The notes under the pieces: model-generated
Databases searched by the model: none
The model's input: only the letters and a program-made list of their open reading frames with translations
What the model was told of the DNA's origin: nothing
Part shown: one piece after another, positions 34,908 to 44,244 of the stretch
How positions within the stretch are numbered: position 1 is the stretch's first letter
How the letters are laid out: the number at the start of each line of letters is the position of its first letter
Program-made: the position numbers and the translations under genes
Source of the DNA: an uncultured Alteromonadaceae bacterium
GTDB taxonomy: Bacteria; Pseudomonadota; Gammaproteobacteria; Enterobacterales; Alteromonadaceae
Assembly (NCBI GenBank): GCA_947501935.1
Contig: CANMXU010000020.1
Location: 1 to 64,000 of the forward strand
Reading direction: 5' to 3'
DNA: 64,000 nt

Positions 34908-35465
34908 ATGAAAAAACGTTTCATCACAGCACAAGAGCTGCTTGAAGACTCTTTTAGAGTAGCCGCTAAAGTTTATCAAGACGGTTTCAGACCGCAATTT
35001 ATTGTTGGTATTTGGCGTGGTGGCGCACCTATTGGTATCGCTGTGCAGGAATATTTTGATTTTAAGAAGGTTGAAACTGACCATATTGCCGTTCGTACAT
35101 CGTCGTATTATGGTATTAATCAACAAAGCAAAGAAATTAAAGTGCATGGTCTGCACTATATTATTGAAAATGCTAATGCTGATGACGGTTTATTGATTGT
35201 TGATGATGTATTTGACTCTGGTCGCAGTATCGAAGCATTAATTAAGCAATTAAAATTATTAAGCCGTAAAAACATGCCAACCGATGTACGTGTTGCTACC
35301 CCTTGGTACAAGCCAACAAATAGTAAAGTTGACTTTAAGCCCGACTATTATGTACATGAATCTGACGAATGGCTGGTATTCCCTCATGAATTATCGGGTA
35401 TGACTCCAGAAGAGTTGGCAGAAGGGAAGTCTGACTTAGCAAATATTCGTGAACTCTTTGAATAA
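34908..35465 (+). CDS. Purine-type phosphoribosyltransferase
   Basis: A 185-residue type I phosphoribosyltransferase. The PRPP-binding motif is LLIVDDVFDSGRSIEAL (acidic pair plus D-S-G). FIVGIWRGGAPIGIAVQEYF gives the N-terminal strand and hood, and YYVHESDEWLVFPHEL gives the C-terminal base-contact region. It is likely a hypoxanthine or xanthine-guanine phosphoribosyltransferase for purine salvage in the cytoplasm; the base specificity is not decided by sequence. It is a single-gene unit followed by a strong terminator. Confidence 0.85.
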   Translation: MKKRFITAQELLEDSFRVAAKVYQDGFRPQFIVGIWRGGAPIGIAVQEYFDFKKVETDHIAVRTSSYYGINQQSKEIKVHGLHYIIENANADDGLLIVDDVFDSGRSIEALIKQLKLLSRKNMPTDVRVATPWYKPTNSKVDFKPDYYVHESDEWLVFPHELSGMTPEELAEGKSDLANIRELFE

Positions 35466-35505
35466 TTGATTATCTATGTCGTAAAATGTGATAAATAGCA
35501 TTTAT

Positions 35506-35553
35506 AAGCCGTATAGTTTAGTTGGTTACCAACATAAACTATACGGCTTTTTT
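35506..35553 (+). terminator. Terminator after the phosphoribosyltransferase gene
   Basis: AAGCCGTATAGTTTA, 14-nt loop region that itself pairs (GTTGG/CCAAC), TAAACTATACGGCTT, then T run. Confidence 0.9.
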
Positions 35554-35742
35554 GATCCTATAATCTTTTCAAAATACGATAACTAATATTGATACGCTAC
35601 GGCGTGTCTATGTTTCCGTAAATTTATGTTTTTTAAGTATGTAAAAAACACCTACATATATTAACACAATGTTAATAATAGGCTGTAAAGACATTATTTT
35701 TTAGGTAAACTAACCTTAATAGATTTTAGAAAACTAATAATA

Positions 35743-36957
35743 ATGATGCAAACCACCTATATTGCCCGACAAGCTATTTTTGATCGAAATTCAAATACGA
35801 TTGGTTATGAACTACTTTTTAGAAACAGCCCCGAAAATAAGTTTCCAGAGCTTGACTTAAATGTCGCTACTTCAAAGTTGATCATTCAAAATCATATACA
35901 TGGTGATATCTCTGCCTTGTGTATGGGAAAACTTGCTTTCATCAACTTTACTGAACATTGTTTGATTAATAAATATCCGTTGTTATTTAATACTCAAGAC
36001 ATTGTTATTGAACTTGTTGGTAGCAATAAACCGACCACGCGTTTTCTTAAAATATTGAAATATTACTTTGATAAAGGTTACAAAATTGCCTTAACTGAAT
36101 ATGACTTAGAAGATCATTGGGATGTGGTTTTCCCTTTTCTTTATTTAGTTAAAGTTGATGTTGAAAAAATTAACGCCAAGCGTTTAGCACCAATTGTACA
36201 AAAACTAAAACCTTTTGATGTTAAATTAACCGCCGAAAAAGTAGAAACCCGTTTTCAGTTGCAATCACTTGCAGAGGTTGGCTTTTCTGCTTACCAAGGT
36301 TTTTTCTATCATGAACCTGAAGTGATTGAAGGACAAACCCTTGCGCCTATTAAAACTCAAATGTTACACCTGATCAGTGAAACATTTAATATGCCGTTTA
36401 ATTTTGACTCAATTTCAGAAGTTATTAGTCAAGATGTTAACTTATCAGTTAGTTTACTTAAACTCGTTAACAACGTAGCTACCGGTACTCGAATTGAAAT
36501 TACCTCACTTAAACAAGCAGCAGCTTATTTAGGCGAAGATAAATTAAAACAATTTGTCACTATTCTTGCTTTGTCAAAACTCACCGTTGATCAAAGTGAC
36601 GAAATAGCAAAACAGGCGCTGATCACCGGTAAATTAATGGCAGCTATCGCAAAAGATAAAGCCTTTAAAGAAGTAAAAGACTTAGCATTTATCACTGGGC
36701 TTCTCAGTGCAATTGAAGTGTTATTGAGCATGCCAATGGACAAAATTTTGGAAACCATGCCACTTGCTCAACCAATAGAGTCAGCCTTAGTTAAACATGA
36801 AGGTTTGTTAGGGGAATTATTAAACTTTACTACCAAATATATTACCGGGCAAAATGGTGAAATAGAGCAGTCCCTGTCAAAATTATCCATAGACGAAGAC
36901 TTTATTCATCGAGAGTTTGTTTCTGCCAGTAAATGGTGTAATGATTTAGATATCTAA
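35743..36957 (+). CDS. EAL–HDOD domain signalling protein
   Basis: A 404-residue protein. The N-terminal EAL-like part (about 1–200: TYIARQAIFDRNSNTIGYELLFRN) has GYELL in place of EAL. Other metal residues are altered, so c-di-GMP hydrolysis is doubtful. The C-terminal HDOD domain (about 200–390: QDVNLSVSLLKLVNNVATG, ITSLKQAAAYLGEDKLKQFVTILAL) is typical of YuxH-type proteins. These usually act as regulatory binding partners. The gene is monocistronic with a terminator downstream. Confidence 0.88.
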   Translation: MMQTTYIARQAIFDRNSNTIGYELLFRNSPENKFPELDLNVATSKLIIQNHIHGDISALCMGKLAFINFTEHCLINKYPLLFNTQDIVIELVGSNKPTTRFLKILKYYFDKGYKIALTEYDLEDHWDVVFPFLYLVKVDVEKINAKRLAPIVQKLKPFDVKLTAEKVETRFQLQSLAEVGFSAYQGFFYHEPEVIEGQTLAPIKTQMLHLISETFNMPFNFDSISEVISQDVNLSVSLLKLVNNVATGTRIEITSLKQAAAYLGEDKLKQFVTILALSKLTVDQSDEIAKQALITGKLMAAIAKDKAFKEVKDLAFITGLLSAIEVLLSMPMDKILETMPLAQPIESALVKHEGLLGELLNFTTKYITGQNGEIEQSLSKLSIDEDFIHREFVSASKWCNDLDI

Positions 36958-36999
36958 AATTTAGTATTATCTTCAAACGACACACGTTCAATTTATAAT

Positions 37000-37034
37000 A
37001 AAAAACCACGACAATTTAATTGTCGTGGTTTTTT
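37000..37034. terminator. Bidirectional terminator, EAL–HDOD / glutaredoxin
   Basis: AAAAACCACGACAAT-TTA-ATTGTCGTGGTTTTTT between two convergent genes. Confidence 0.9.
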
Positions 37035-37085
37035 ATTTAAGGGGCAAAGCAATCTTATAAAATTGGGTAACCCTATAAGAAAAGG

Positions 37086-37313
37086 TTAGTCATTATAAGC
37101 TTGGTTAAATTGCTTTACGGAAAAGCCATTAATGAATTGATCACCTACTTTTAATACGGGTACGGCGCGCATACCTGTTTTTCTAAATTCCTTTTGTCCT
37201 GCCGGCGTTTTTACATTACATAAGCGATAAGCAATACCTTGTTGGTCTAAGTAACGTTTGGCTGTTTGACAGTGCGGACAGTTATTCATGCTATATAAAA
37301 TCACGCGTTTCAT
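37086..37313 (-). CDS. Glutaredoxin
   Basis: A 75-residue glutaredoxin. The active-site motif is CPHC at residues 12–15 (MKRVILYSMNNCPHCQTAKRYL). The cis-Pro segment TGMRAVPVLKVGDQFINGF binds the substrate thiol. It is a dithiol, NrdH/GrxC-like size. It lies 70 bp downstream of the MFS gene on the same strand but may have its own promoter. Confidence 0.93.
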   Translation of the reverse strand: MKRVILYSMNNCPHCQTAKRYLDQQGIAYRLCNVKTPAGQKEFRKTGMRAVPVLKVGDQFINGFSVKQFNQAYND

Positions 37314-37383
37314 TAAATCTCCTATTAGATCATTGAAGGCATAAGCTTCTGTATTTTTTAAGGCTGCTGGTTATTGTTTTGTT

Positions 37384-38634
37384 TTAATTTAATAGCTTAT
37401 CTTGTTGATGGTAAAAATATCCAGAAACAAATATTAAGATCAGCACAAAGGGCAAACTAGATAAAACCACTACATGCCAACCAGCTTGAAACAATACCCA
37501 GCCTGCCATTAATGAAGCAAGTGCTTGAAAGCCAAATAATATAAAGTCGTTGGTTGCTTGTACTTTATGCTTTTCACTGTCGCGATAACTTAACGGGAGT
37601 AGTGTAGTGCCAGTTAAGAACAAGAAATTCCAACCAATACCTAATAATATTAATGCCCACCAATAATGCATAACCTCTTGGCCTGATAACGCAACACTAG
37701 CGACTAACAAGTAAATTATAGTACCGGCAATTAATAAGCTTTTAAGACCAAATTTCCTGATCAAGAACGTTGTGAATAGTGATGGTAAAAACATCGCTGC
37801 GATGTGGCTTTGTATTACCCATTTAGTTTCTTGCAAACTATGGCCATGAATACTGTGCATACTCATGGGGGTTGCGGTCATCAAATAGCTCATTAAGCTG
37901 TAACCAATGGCAGCAGATAATATAGCGATGATAAAAATAGGCTGTTTTATTATTTCTAAAAGGGGACGCGGTTTACCAGATTCTGTAGATACTATTGGTT
38001 TAGGGTTTTTAAAGAAGCATATAATCACCATGGCCAACAAAATAAAGCCAGCTAATACTAAAAAGGAACCGGCAAAACCAAATGGGGTATCAATTAAATC
38101 TTTCGCCGCAACCGCAACTTCTGGGCCTAAAAATGCGGCAAACAAGCCACTTAGCATTAACATAGATAATATTTTAGGAATGTCTTTTTCAGAAGGTGCG
38201 CTTTCAATCGCGGCAAATCGTAATTGCTGAACAAAGGCAGCACTAGAACCAAAACCTAAGCTGGCAAATGCAAACAAGGCGAAATGTCCATAAATGGTCG
38301 CAAACATTGCCGTTATCGCAGCAAATAAAGCAATGGTAAAACCGGTCAAAGTGGCTTTTTTACGGCCATATTTTCTGGCTATTAATGCTGCTGGAATAGA
38401 GGTTGTTGCTACACCTAAAATCATTAATGTAATTGGTAAAGTTGCAAGTTTTGGGTTTTGAGCCAATTGTGTAGAAACAATACCACCAATAAAAACAATA
38501 ACAGGAGATGCTGCCATCACTAATGGTTGGGCAATAAATAATAACCAAATATTTTTGGGTAAAGCGATAAACTTAGCCAGTAGTAATGGGGTTAGCAGAA
38601 GCAGTACTAAGGCGATAATAATATTAACGTACAT
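37384..38634 (-). CDS. MFS transporter
   Basis: A 416-residue inner-membrane protein with about twelve hydrophobic segments. The MFS loop motif appears as ALIARKYGRKKATLTGF between segments 2 and 3, a variant of G-x-L-a-D-r-x-G-r-r. A second, related loop (FLIRKFGLKSLL) lies in the second half. The substrate is unknown. It follows the tus operon by 62 bp on the same strand. Confidence 0.88.
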   Translation of the reverse strand: MYVNIIIALVLLLLTPLLLAKFIALPKNIWLLFIAQPLVMAASPVIVFIGGIVSTQLAQNPKLATLPITLMILGVATTSIPAALIARKYGRKKATLTGFTIALFAAITAMFATIYGHFALFAFASLGFGSSAAFVQQLRFAAIESAPSEKDIPKILSMLMLSGLFAAFLGPEVAVAAKDLIDTPFGFAGSFLVLAGFILLAMVIICFFKNPKPIVSTESGKPRPLLEIIKQPIFIIAILSAAIGYSLMSYLMTATPMSMHSIHGHSLQETKWVIQSHIAAMFLPSLFTTFLIRKFGLKSLLIAGTIIYLLVASVALSGQEVMHYWWALILLGIGWNFLFLTGTTLLPLSYRDSEKHKVQATNDFILFGFQALASLMAGWVLFQAGWHVVVLSSLPFVLILIFVSGYFYHQQDKLLN

Positions 38635-38695
38635 AATAATGAGCCTTAATTAAGCTTAAAAAAATGAGTGCTATAAATGCTTACGATCAAAAAGT

Positions 38696-39028
38696 TTAAA
38701 TACAACGTGCAGGTTTTGGTAGTCCTGCATATTTAGTTGCTTGTTTGGCTGGTCCTTCAGGAAATAGTCGATATAAATATCGGCTATTAGCTTTTTCTTC
38801 ACCAAACTCTGCTTTCATCGCTTTTGTAAGGGCACGAATTGCCGGTGAGGTTTGATAAGTTAGATAAAACTCTCTAACAAAATTTATCACTTCCCAATGT
38901 TCCGATAATAATTCAATACCATCTTGTTCAGCTAATAGCGGCGCTAGGTCTTTATGCCATTGTAAATAGTCAATTAAATAACCTTGCTTATCGGTTTCAA
39001 TGTTTTGTCCGTTAAAAATTATGCTCAT
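38696..39028 (-). CDS. tusE: Sulfur relay protein TusE (DsrC family)
   Basis: 110 residues. The C-terminal Cys in PKPARCI is the sulfur-accepting residue of TusE, and [14 protein letters not shown] is the family signature before it. It takes sulfur from TusBCD and hands it to MnmA for 2-thiouridine in tRNA. Its start overlaps the end of tusB by 4 bp, the last gene of the tusDCBE order. Confidence 0.95.
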   Translation of the reverse strand: MSIIFNGQNIETDKQGYLIDYLQWHKDLAPLLAEQDGIELLSEHWEVINFVREFYLTYQTSPAIRALTKAMKAEFGEEKANSRYLYRLFPEGPAKQATKYAGLPKPARCI

Positions 39029-39318
39029 TGCCAGGTGATCACTGTGTTGTGGGTTAAAGTTAATTCAACCAGCTTCGACATATTAATTACCTGTACTGAA
39101 CCTAGGCTAGTTAAAGCTCTCGCTTCAAGGTGTGAGTCTATAACGTGTATAGTAATATCAGTTGGCTTTTTAATGAATGTGTGAATAAGCGAGTGGTTAA
39201 GCGCATAACAGCCATCGTCGAGTAATACGATATGGTCATTAGCGGTTAAAGTATTTAAACACTGAGCTAACTCTTGGTTAGCAAAAGGTGAACTGCGAAC
39301 TAAATGTAATGTGCTCAT
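39025..39318 (-). CDS. tusB: Sulfur relay protein TusB (DsrH family)
   Basis: 97 residues. [21 protein letters not shown] and [15 protein letters not shown] match TusB/DsrH, with its Cys in the DDGCYA position. It forms a hetero-hexamer with TusC and TusD. It lies 12 bp after tusC and overlaps tusE. Confidence 0.92.
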   Translation of the reverse strand: MSTLHLVRSSPFANQELAQCLNTLTANDHIVLLDDGCYALNHSLIHTFIKKPTDITIHVIDSHLEARALTSLGSVQVINMSKLVELTLTHNTVITWQ

Positions 39319-39330
39319 AGGGTAAATTCG

Positions 39331-39693
39331 TTAAAACTTAAAGATAATATTATGGGCATTGAGCTTTGCTATAAACTCATTGCGAGGCAGTACCACAGTA
39401 TTTTCAAGGTGGAATTGTGGTGTTAAATTTCTTACTTGTAATGATTGCTGGCAAACGTAAACATCTTCAATATCGTAAAATTCAAAAGCCGAAAATGTTT
39501 TTAGGAAGTTTTTAACTGAAATACCTTCAGGGCTTTGTTGGTCAATTAATTGAAACACCCCATCTCCTTGAAAAAATAACACTGGGGCTTGCTCATAAGA
39601 GCCAAAAATTAAAGCAACATCTAATGACTCTTTCGCGGTAGCGCTGGAAAAGGGCGCTACGGTATTTAATATGGCAACAGCAGAAGTAGTCAT
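39331..39693 (-). CDS. tusC: Sulfur relay protein TusC (DsrF family)
   Basis: 120 residues. KESLDVALIFGSYEQAPVLFFQGDGVFQL is the DsrE/F-fold start, and the FYDIEDVYVCQQSLQVRNL segment carries the family Cys. It is a structural partner in TusBCD. It overlaps tusD by one base. Confidence 0.92.
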   Translation of the reverse strand: MTTSAVAILNTVAPFSSATAKESLDVALIFGSYEQAPVLFFQGDGVFQLIDQQSPEGISVKNFLKTFSAFEFYDIEDVYVCQQSLQVRNLTPQFHLENTVVLPRNEFIAKLNAHNIIFKF

Positions 39694-40115
39694 TAAAACT
39701 GTACCACCTTGTCGGCCACGCTGCTTAAAGTCACTAATTCACCTAAGCCTGCAATAGTAAAAATATCAACGATGTTTGAGCTGTTATTTTTATCGGTGCT
39801 ATCGGCTAAACTATTATCAATATTTGAGTCAGACTCTTGTAGTATTTCGTCGGATAAACCGCGCTTTTGTGCTGCACTAATACAAAGATATAAAGGTAAG
39901 TTAAAATCACTATGCAGCTGCTGCCAATGAGCATTGGTTTGAAATTCATCGTTGGGCATTGATAAATGTTTACTAGCATTTAGCACACCGTCTTGATAAA
40001 AAAATATGCCAATAACGTCAACACCATTTTCTAATGCTGTGCGAATAAAATCGAGTGCTGTAGTGGTTAAATTACTGTGTGGTGGTGTGGTGATCATCAC
40101 CGCGATTTTTTGCAC
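39693..40115 (-). CDS. tusD: Sulfur relay protein TusD (DsrE family)
   Basis: 140 residues. The catalytic Cys is in LPLYLCISAAQKRG, near residue 78. The start IAVMITTPPHSNLTTTALDFI and the GLGELVTLSSVADKVVQF end are family-typical. A polar Ser/Asn/Asp-rich insert (SDSNIDNSLADSTDKNNSS) lies before the last helix. It is the first gene of the tus operon. Confidence 0.93.
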   Translation of the reverse strand: MQKIAVMITTPPHSNLTTTALDFIRTALENGVDVIGIFFYQDGVLNASKHLSMPNDEFQTNAHWQQLHSDFNLPLYLCISAAQKRGLSDEILQESDSNIDNSLADSTDKNNSSNIVDIFTIAGLGELVTLSSVADKVVQF

Positions 40116-40180
40116 AATACCTACCTAAAAGTTTAAATTTAAAATTGTTAATGACTAGCAGCCACTATATTACACGCATT

Positions 40181-40205
40181 AAAAAGCCCCGACGAGTCGA
40201 GGCTT
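40181..40205 (-). terminator. Terminator after the BI-1 family gene
   Basis: On the minus strand AAGCCTCGAC-TC-GTCGGGGCTTTTT. Confidence 0.85.
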
Positions 40206-40229
40206 AATATTATAACGGTTTATTTACCA

Positions 40230-40898
40230 TTAGTCATCGCCACCAAATGCCCCAAGTAAATGAAGCAAGCTAGTGAAAATGTTATAGATGTTTAAGTATA
40301 AAGATACTGTAGCGCGAATATAGTTAGTTTCGCCGCCGTGAATAATACGGCTAGTATCAAATAAAATTAAACCAGACATTATCATAATAATTGCAGAGCT
40401 TAATGCTAAAGACACTGCTGGTACTTGGAAGAATATATTTGCGATACCAGCAATTATTACAACAATTAACCCAACCATTAAAAAACCACCCATAAAAGAG
40501 AAGTCTTTCTTAGTTGTTAGGGCATAGCCTGATAAAGCAAAAAATATTAATGCTGTGCCACCTAAGGCTTGCATAATTAATGAGGCGCCGTTTGGCATGG
40601 CTGCATAGTGATTTAACATTGGACCTAAAGAAGCCCCCATTAAACCAGTAAACGCAAATATCCAGAAAATTCCGCTAGCCTTGTCAGCTTGCTTGTGAAC
40701 CACAAATAACAAACCAAATGCGACTAGTGTCATTATTAATGCAGCCATATGAGATAGACCCATGGCCATTGATGCGCCAGCTGTTACCGCACTAAATGCT
40801 AATGTCATTGATAACAACATATAAGTATTTTTTAATACCTTGTTGATCTCAATAGCAGAACTTTGCGCTGCTGTCTGAAAACCCATATTCGATTGCAT
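40230..40898 (-). CDS. Bax inhibitor-1 / YccA family membrane protein
   Basis: 222 residues with seven hydrophobic segments, e.g. TYMLLSMTLAFSAVTAGASM, HMAALIMTLVAFGLLFVVH and the end YLNIYNIFTSLLHLLGAFGGDD, the acid-ended tail typical of the family. E. coli YccA is an FtsH substrate and modulator. In E. coli yccA also lies beside tusE, so the neighbourhood is conserved although the arrangement differs. The function here is inferred only from family. Confidence 0.92.
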   Translation of the reverse strand: MQSNMGFQTAAQSSAIEINKVLKNTYMLLSMTLAFSAVTAGASMAMGLSHMAALIMTLVAFGLLFVVHKQADKASGIFWIFAFTGLMGASLGPMLNHYAAMPNGASLIMQALGGTALIFFALSGYALTTKKDFSFMGGFLMVGLIVVIIAGIANIFFQVPAVSLALSSAIIMIMSGLILFDTSRIIHGGETNYIRATVSLYLNIYNIFTSLLHLLGAFGGDD

Positions 40899-41139
40899 AA
40901 TCTTTCCTTTATAAACGTAGATATACTATTAGATAAGGCCATTTTGTTTAAGTTCAAGATATTAGTCAATATTTCTATTACTAATGTCATCATCAACAAT
41001 TAACCTTGTGACATATTATGACATGGTTTTTGTAAAAAGCTACGATATGATTGCCGATCATCATTAAATAATTGTGAATGTTTGTTACAAGTTAATTAAC
41101 ACAAAACCAAATTCTACAACTTTCATAATCGCCCAATAA

Positions 41140-41736
41140 CTAACTGTTGTTAGCAAGTTCCGCTTTTCTAAAGCAAGTTTTACTATGATCGTTAATAAGT
41201 CCACAGGCTTGTAAATGGGCATAACAAATAGTAGAACCAAAAAATTTAAAGCCACGAGATTTCATATCTTTACTAATTTTATCAGAAACATCAGAAACAT
41301 CAGAAGTAGCAGGGTAGTCAGCTAGGGTCGAAAATTCATTGGTAATAGTTTTATTATCAACAAAGCCCCATAAATAATTACAGAAACTGCCAAACTCTTG
41401 TTGAATTTTAATAAATGCTTGAGCGTTAGTTATAGCTGCTTTTATTTTCAGCCGATTACGGATAATTGCCGAATTTTGCATCAGCTCATCTATTTTATCT
41501 TCATTAAAAGCGGCAACATCATGAACGTTGTAGTTAGCGAAAGCTGCTTTATAACCATCACGCCGTTTTAAAATGGTATACCAGCTTAAGCCTGCTTGTG
41601 CCGACTCCAAAATAATAAACTCAAACATTTTTTTATCATCATGAACTGGTACACCCCATTCCTGATCGTGATAAGCAACATAATCGGGTTTGGTGGTGTC
41701 AAGCCATGGACATCTGCATATTGAATCGTTAATCAT
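41140..41736 (-). CDS. tag: DNA-3-methyladenine glycosylase I
   Basis: 198 residues of the Tag family. Zinc ligands are visible in CRCPWLD (Cys), YHDQEWGVPV (His) and NDHSKTCF near the end (His, Cys). The substrate-pocket segment is FEFIILESAQAGLSWYTILKRR. It removes 3-methyladenine from alkylated DNA. A short 9-bp direct repeat near 41285 encodes the VSDVSD stretch, a likely slippage point but in frame. Confidence 0.96.
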   Translation of the reverse strand: MINDSICRCPWLDTTKPDYVAYHDQEWGVPVHDDKKMFEFIILESAQAGLSWYTILKRRDGYKAAFANYNVHDVAAFNEDKIDELMQNSAIIRNRLKIKAAITNAQAFIKIQQEFGSFCNYLWGFVDNKTITNEFSTLADYPATSDVSDVSDKISKDMKSRGFKFFGSTICYAHLQACGLINDHSKTCFRKAELANNS

Positions 41737-41819
41737 AGGACTCCTTGCAATGATTTTGTTCGAAATGGCAGCAGGTTGTTTAAATTATTAGCAAACGATT
41801 CAATAATTCAAATAAGTGC

Positions 41820-41848
41820 TTTACAAGTTATTATCGACACTTTAATAT
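41820..41848 (+). promoter_or_regulatory. Promoter of tRNA-Ser
   Basis: TTTACA, 17 bp, TAATAT, then discriminator TCGCCTCG. The CGCCTCG core is the same as at the tRNA-fMet promoter. Confidence 0.75.
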
Positions 41849-41887
41849 TCGCCTCGTCTTGAAGCAACACATGTTTTAAGACATTCA

Positions 41888-41978
41888 GGTGAGATGGCTG
41901 AGTGGTCGAAAGCACCGGTCTTGAAAACCGGCAAGGGTTTGTAGCCCTTCTAGAGTTCAAATCTCTATCTCACCGCCA
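41888..41978 (+). tRNA. tRNA-Ser (UGA)
   Basis: 91 nt with long variable arm, encoded CCA and anticodon loop CTTGAAA (anticodon TGA). Acceptor GGTGAGA pairs with TCTCACC. Confidence 0.97.
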
Positions 41979-41985
41979 CATACAG

Positions 41986-42016
41986 AAAAGCCCGTTACGA
42001 AAGTGACGGGCTTTTT
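41986..42016 (+). terminator. Terminator after tRNA-Ser
   Basis: AAAGCCCGTTAC-GAAA-GTGACGGGCTTTTT. Confidence 0.9.
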
Positions 42017-42240
42017 GCTTTTCACTCCCCAAGCATAATTAACTCTGGGTTGGTCGTATATTTCCTTCGAGTTGAGCTGAGCTTCTCGCTTAACTAATAC
42101 ATTAGAATAAACCGCACCTAAAAAGCTTAACTATTTTTTGTTAGGAATTTGATGCTTTCAATGGTTAAGGCAATAAGAAGTGTTAATATATGGCAATGTG
42201 CATAGGCATTCATTATTGATTATTTACCGCGGAAGTTTCC

Positions 42241-43197
42241 ATGAACGTAGAACAAATTTTATTGGCAATAAGTAATACCAGCGACAACGATTTAACGATT
42301 ACCGGTATAGAGGCGGCGAAGCTTAATTGGTCTGAGTTTTATCCTGAGTTAGAACGTTTGATGGATCAATTTATCGCAGATGATACCTCGTTAAGCCATG
42401 AGCAAGAGGCCATCGTATTCTTTGGTACATTATTATTAGCAGAATTAAAATATTCTCCTGCGTTAGCAAAGTGTTTGCAGTTATTTGCGCGAAGCGATTC
42501 ATACTTAACGCCCATTGAAGCCATATTTGGTGATGCGCTCACCGAGTTAACATCGACTTTATTTTTTAATGTGGCTGATGATAATAGCCAAGCATTGTCT
42601 GACTATATTGTTGATGGTCATCAAGCCATGTATTGCAAAGCCTCGGCAATGGAAGCAGTATTTGCTCAGTATGAAGTGGGTAAGCTTGATAAAATAGAAT
42701 TAGCTCAGCATGTATCTCGCTGGCTAACAGTATTTTTAGCTATGCCTAGTTCTATCAATAGTTTTTTAATTAGTGCATTAGCAGATTCTTGTATTGACTA
42801 TCAACTTGATGATTTTAAACCTCAGTTTCTCGACTTATGTGATAAAAACTTGTTTGATGAAGACCGCTTTAAACGCAGTGAAGTAGAGGCGTGGGATAGG
42901 GCTGATGGCTCTATGCTGCTTGAGTCTGGCATTATTGAAAAAGACTTTAATGTGGTTGATATGTTAACGGCTTGGATTGCTGATGACGCAGCAGAAGAAT
43001 TTAATAGTCATGAGCACGAAGGTCATGACGACTTTGGTGCGTTAACCGGCAAAGGCGGTTTATTTGATAATATTCTGTATGACGAGAATACTATTTTAGA
43101 GAACAGTGTGCCTGTTAGTTCATTGCCTACGGCTGGTCGTAATGACCCTTGCCCATGTGGCAGTGGTAAGAAATATAAAAAGTGCTGTTTACAATAG
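42241..43197 (+). CDS. DUF1186/SEC-C motif protein
   Basis: 318 residues. The helical body (ELERLMDQFIADDTSLSHEQEAIVFFGTLLLAEL, LTPIEAIFGDALTELTSTLFF) resembles DUF1186. The C-terminus has the zinc-binding SEC-C motif RNDPCPCGSGKKYKKCC. SEC-C tails are known to bind zinc and in SecA contact SecB or ribosomes; the role in this family is unknown. The gene has its own promoter region after tRNA-Ser and is followed 45 bp later by the RecX-like gene. Confidence 0.82.
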   Translation: MNVEQILLAISNTSDNDLTITGIEAAKLNWSEFYPELERLMDQFIADDTSLSHEQEAIVFFGTLLLAELKYSPALAKCLQLFARSDSYLTPIEAIFGDALTELTSTLFFNVADDNSQALSDYIVDGHQAMYCKASAMEAVFAQYEVGKLDKIELAQHVSRWLTVFLAMPSSINSFLISALADSCIDYQLDDFKPQFLDLCDKNLFDEDRFKRSEVEAWDRADGSMLLESGIIEKDFNVVDMLTAWIADDAAEEFNSHEHEGHDDFGALTGKGGLFDNILYDENTILENSVPVSSLPTAGRNDPCPCGSGKKYKKCCLQ

Positions 43198-43242
43198 GCC
43201 TGTAATCTTCCTCTGTAATTTTAAATTTAAGATCAATTTTTT

Positions 43243-44055
43243 ATGCAAAGTAAACCACTTCGTCAAGCTAAAACTATTATTAATGTTTTCAACAGTGCCT
43301 ATTGGCATCTTGGTCAACAAGATTTTACCATCAATGAAATTCGCGCTAAGCTGGCGCGAAAAACTGATAATCTTGAATGGATTGATACCGTTGTTGAAAA
43401 ATTTATTGAAAGCGGCTATTTAAAAAATGACTTTTATTTTTCTGTGCGCTATTGCGAGCTTGCTTTTAGTAATGAAATAGGCCGCTGTGCAATTAAACGA
43501 AAATTGCAATTGCGGGGCATATCGGTTGTAGAAATTGATACCGCCATTGAACAAGTAATGCATGATAAAAATATTAACTTATTTGAAATGGCTACAGCTA
43601 GGTTGTTAAATAAGTTTGAAAACTTTTATAACACCAGTGAAGAAAAAATTTACTCGCAGATGATAACCAAAGGATTCACCCGCGCAGAAATAGACCATGC
43701 ATTATTACAACATCCCCAGCGTGAAACATTACGCAGCAAACTTGCGATAAAAGCTGAAAAAACAGATTTAAAGACCGAAATAATTAAACTGTTTAATAAA
43801 GGCAAAGGTAAAAACTTTATCTTGCAAGATCTCAAGCAAAGATTGATCGATGTAAGTGATTTTGACGAGGTAGTGTACCAACTAGCTTTAACAGAAGATG
43901 TCGACTTCTATCACAGCTGTAAAGCAGAGTTAGCCAAAAAGCGTTATGACTTATCAGATTATAATGAAAAATCGAAAGCTTATGCGTATTTATCCCGTAA
44001 AGGCTTTAATAGTGATGAAATAAAAGAAGCAATGACCCTAGATAGTGATGATTAG
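43243..44055 (+). CDS. RecX-like regulatory protein
   Basis: 270 residues made of repeated three-helix units as in RecX. Examples are SVRYCELAFSNEIGRCAIKRKLQLRGIS, YSQMITKGFTRAEIDHALL and AYAYLSRKGFNSDEIKEAM. It is longer than the usual RecX (about 150–160 residues) and has extra units. RecX limits RecA filaments. It is not next to recA here, so its target is uncertain. The LSRKGF and MITKGF repeats are the clearest sign. Confidence 0.68.
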   Translation: MQSKPLRQAKTIINVFNSAYWHLGQQDFTINEIRAKLARKTDNLEWIDTVVEKFIESGYLKNDFYFSVRYCELAFSNEIGRCAIKRKLQLRGISVVEIDTAIEQVMHDKNINLFEMATARLLNKFENFYNTSEEKIYSQMITKGFTRAEIDHALLQHPQRETLRSKLAIKAEKTDLKTEIIKLFNKGKGKNFILQDLKQRLIDVSDFDEVVYQLALTEDVDFYHSCKAELAKKRYDLSDYNEKSKAYAYLSRKGFNSDEIKEAMTLDSDD

Positions 44056-44070
44056 TGCTAAGTGATTTAA

Positions 44071-44144
44071 ATAAAGGGTCGGTGACATTTGAGTGATTTA
44101 TCATAAGTCACATGCTGGTAAATATTTTGTCTCCGACCCTTTAT
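44071..44144. repeat. REP-like palindromic element
   Basis: 17-bp arms ATAAAGGGTCGGTGACA (44071–44087) and its near-complement TGTCTCCGACCCTTTAT (44128–44144) with one mismatch and a 40-bp centre. It lies just after the RecX-like gene. It may be a REP-type mobile palindrome that also acts as terminator. A 15-bp part recurs within 9737–9752. Confidence 0.65.
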
Positions 44145-44244
44145 TATTCTTACCCTCTAGGTATTTCGCTCAATAAGATTACTAGCTAACGTCAGCAATC
44201 GCAGTATAATTACGACAATATAATTAAAAGCAGCTAACCCCAAA

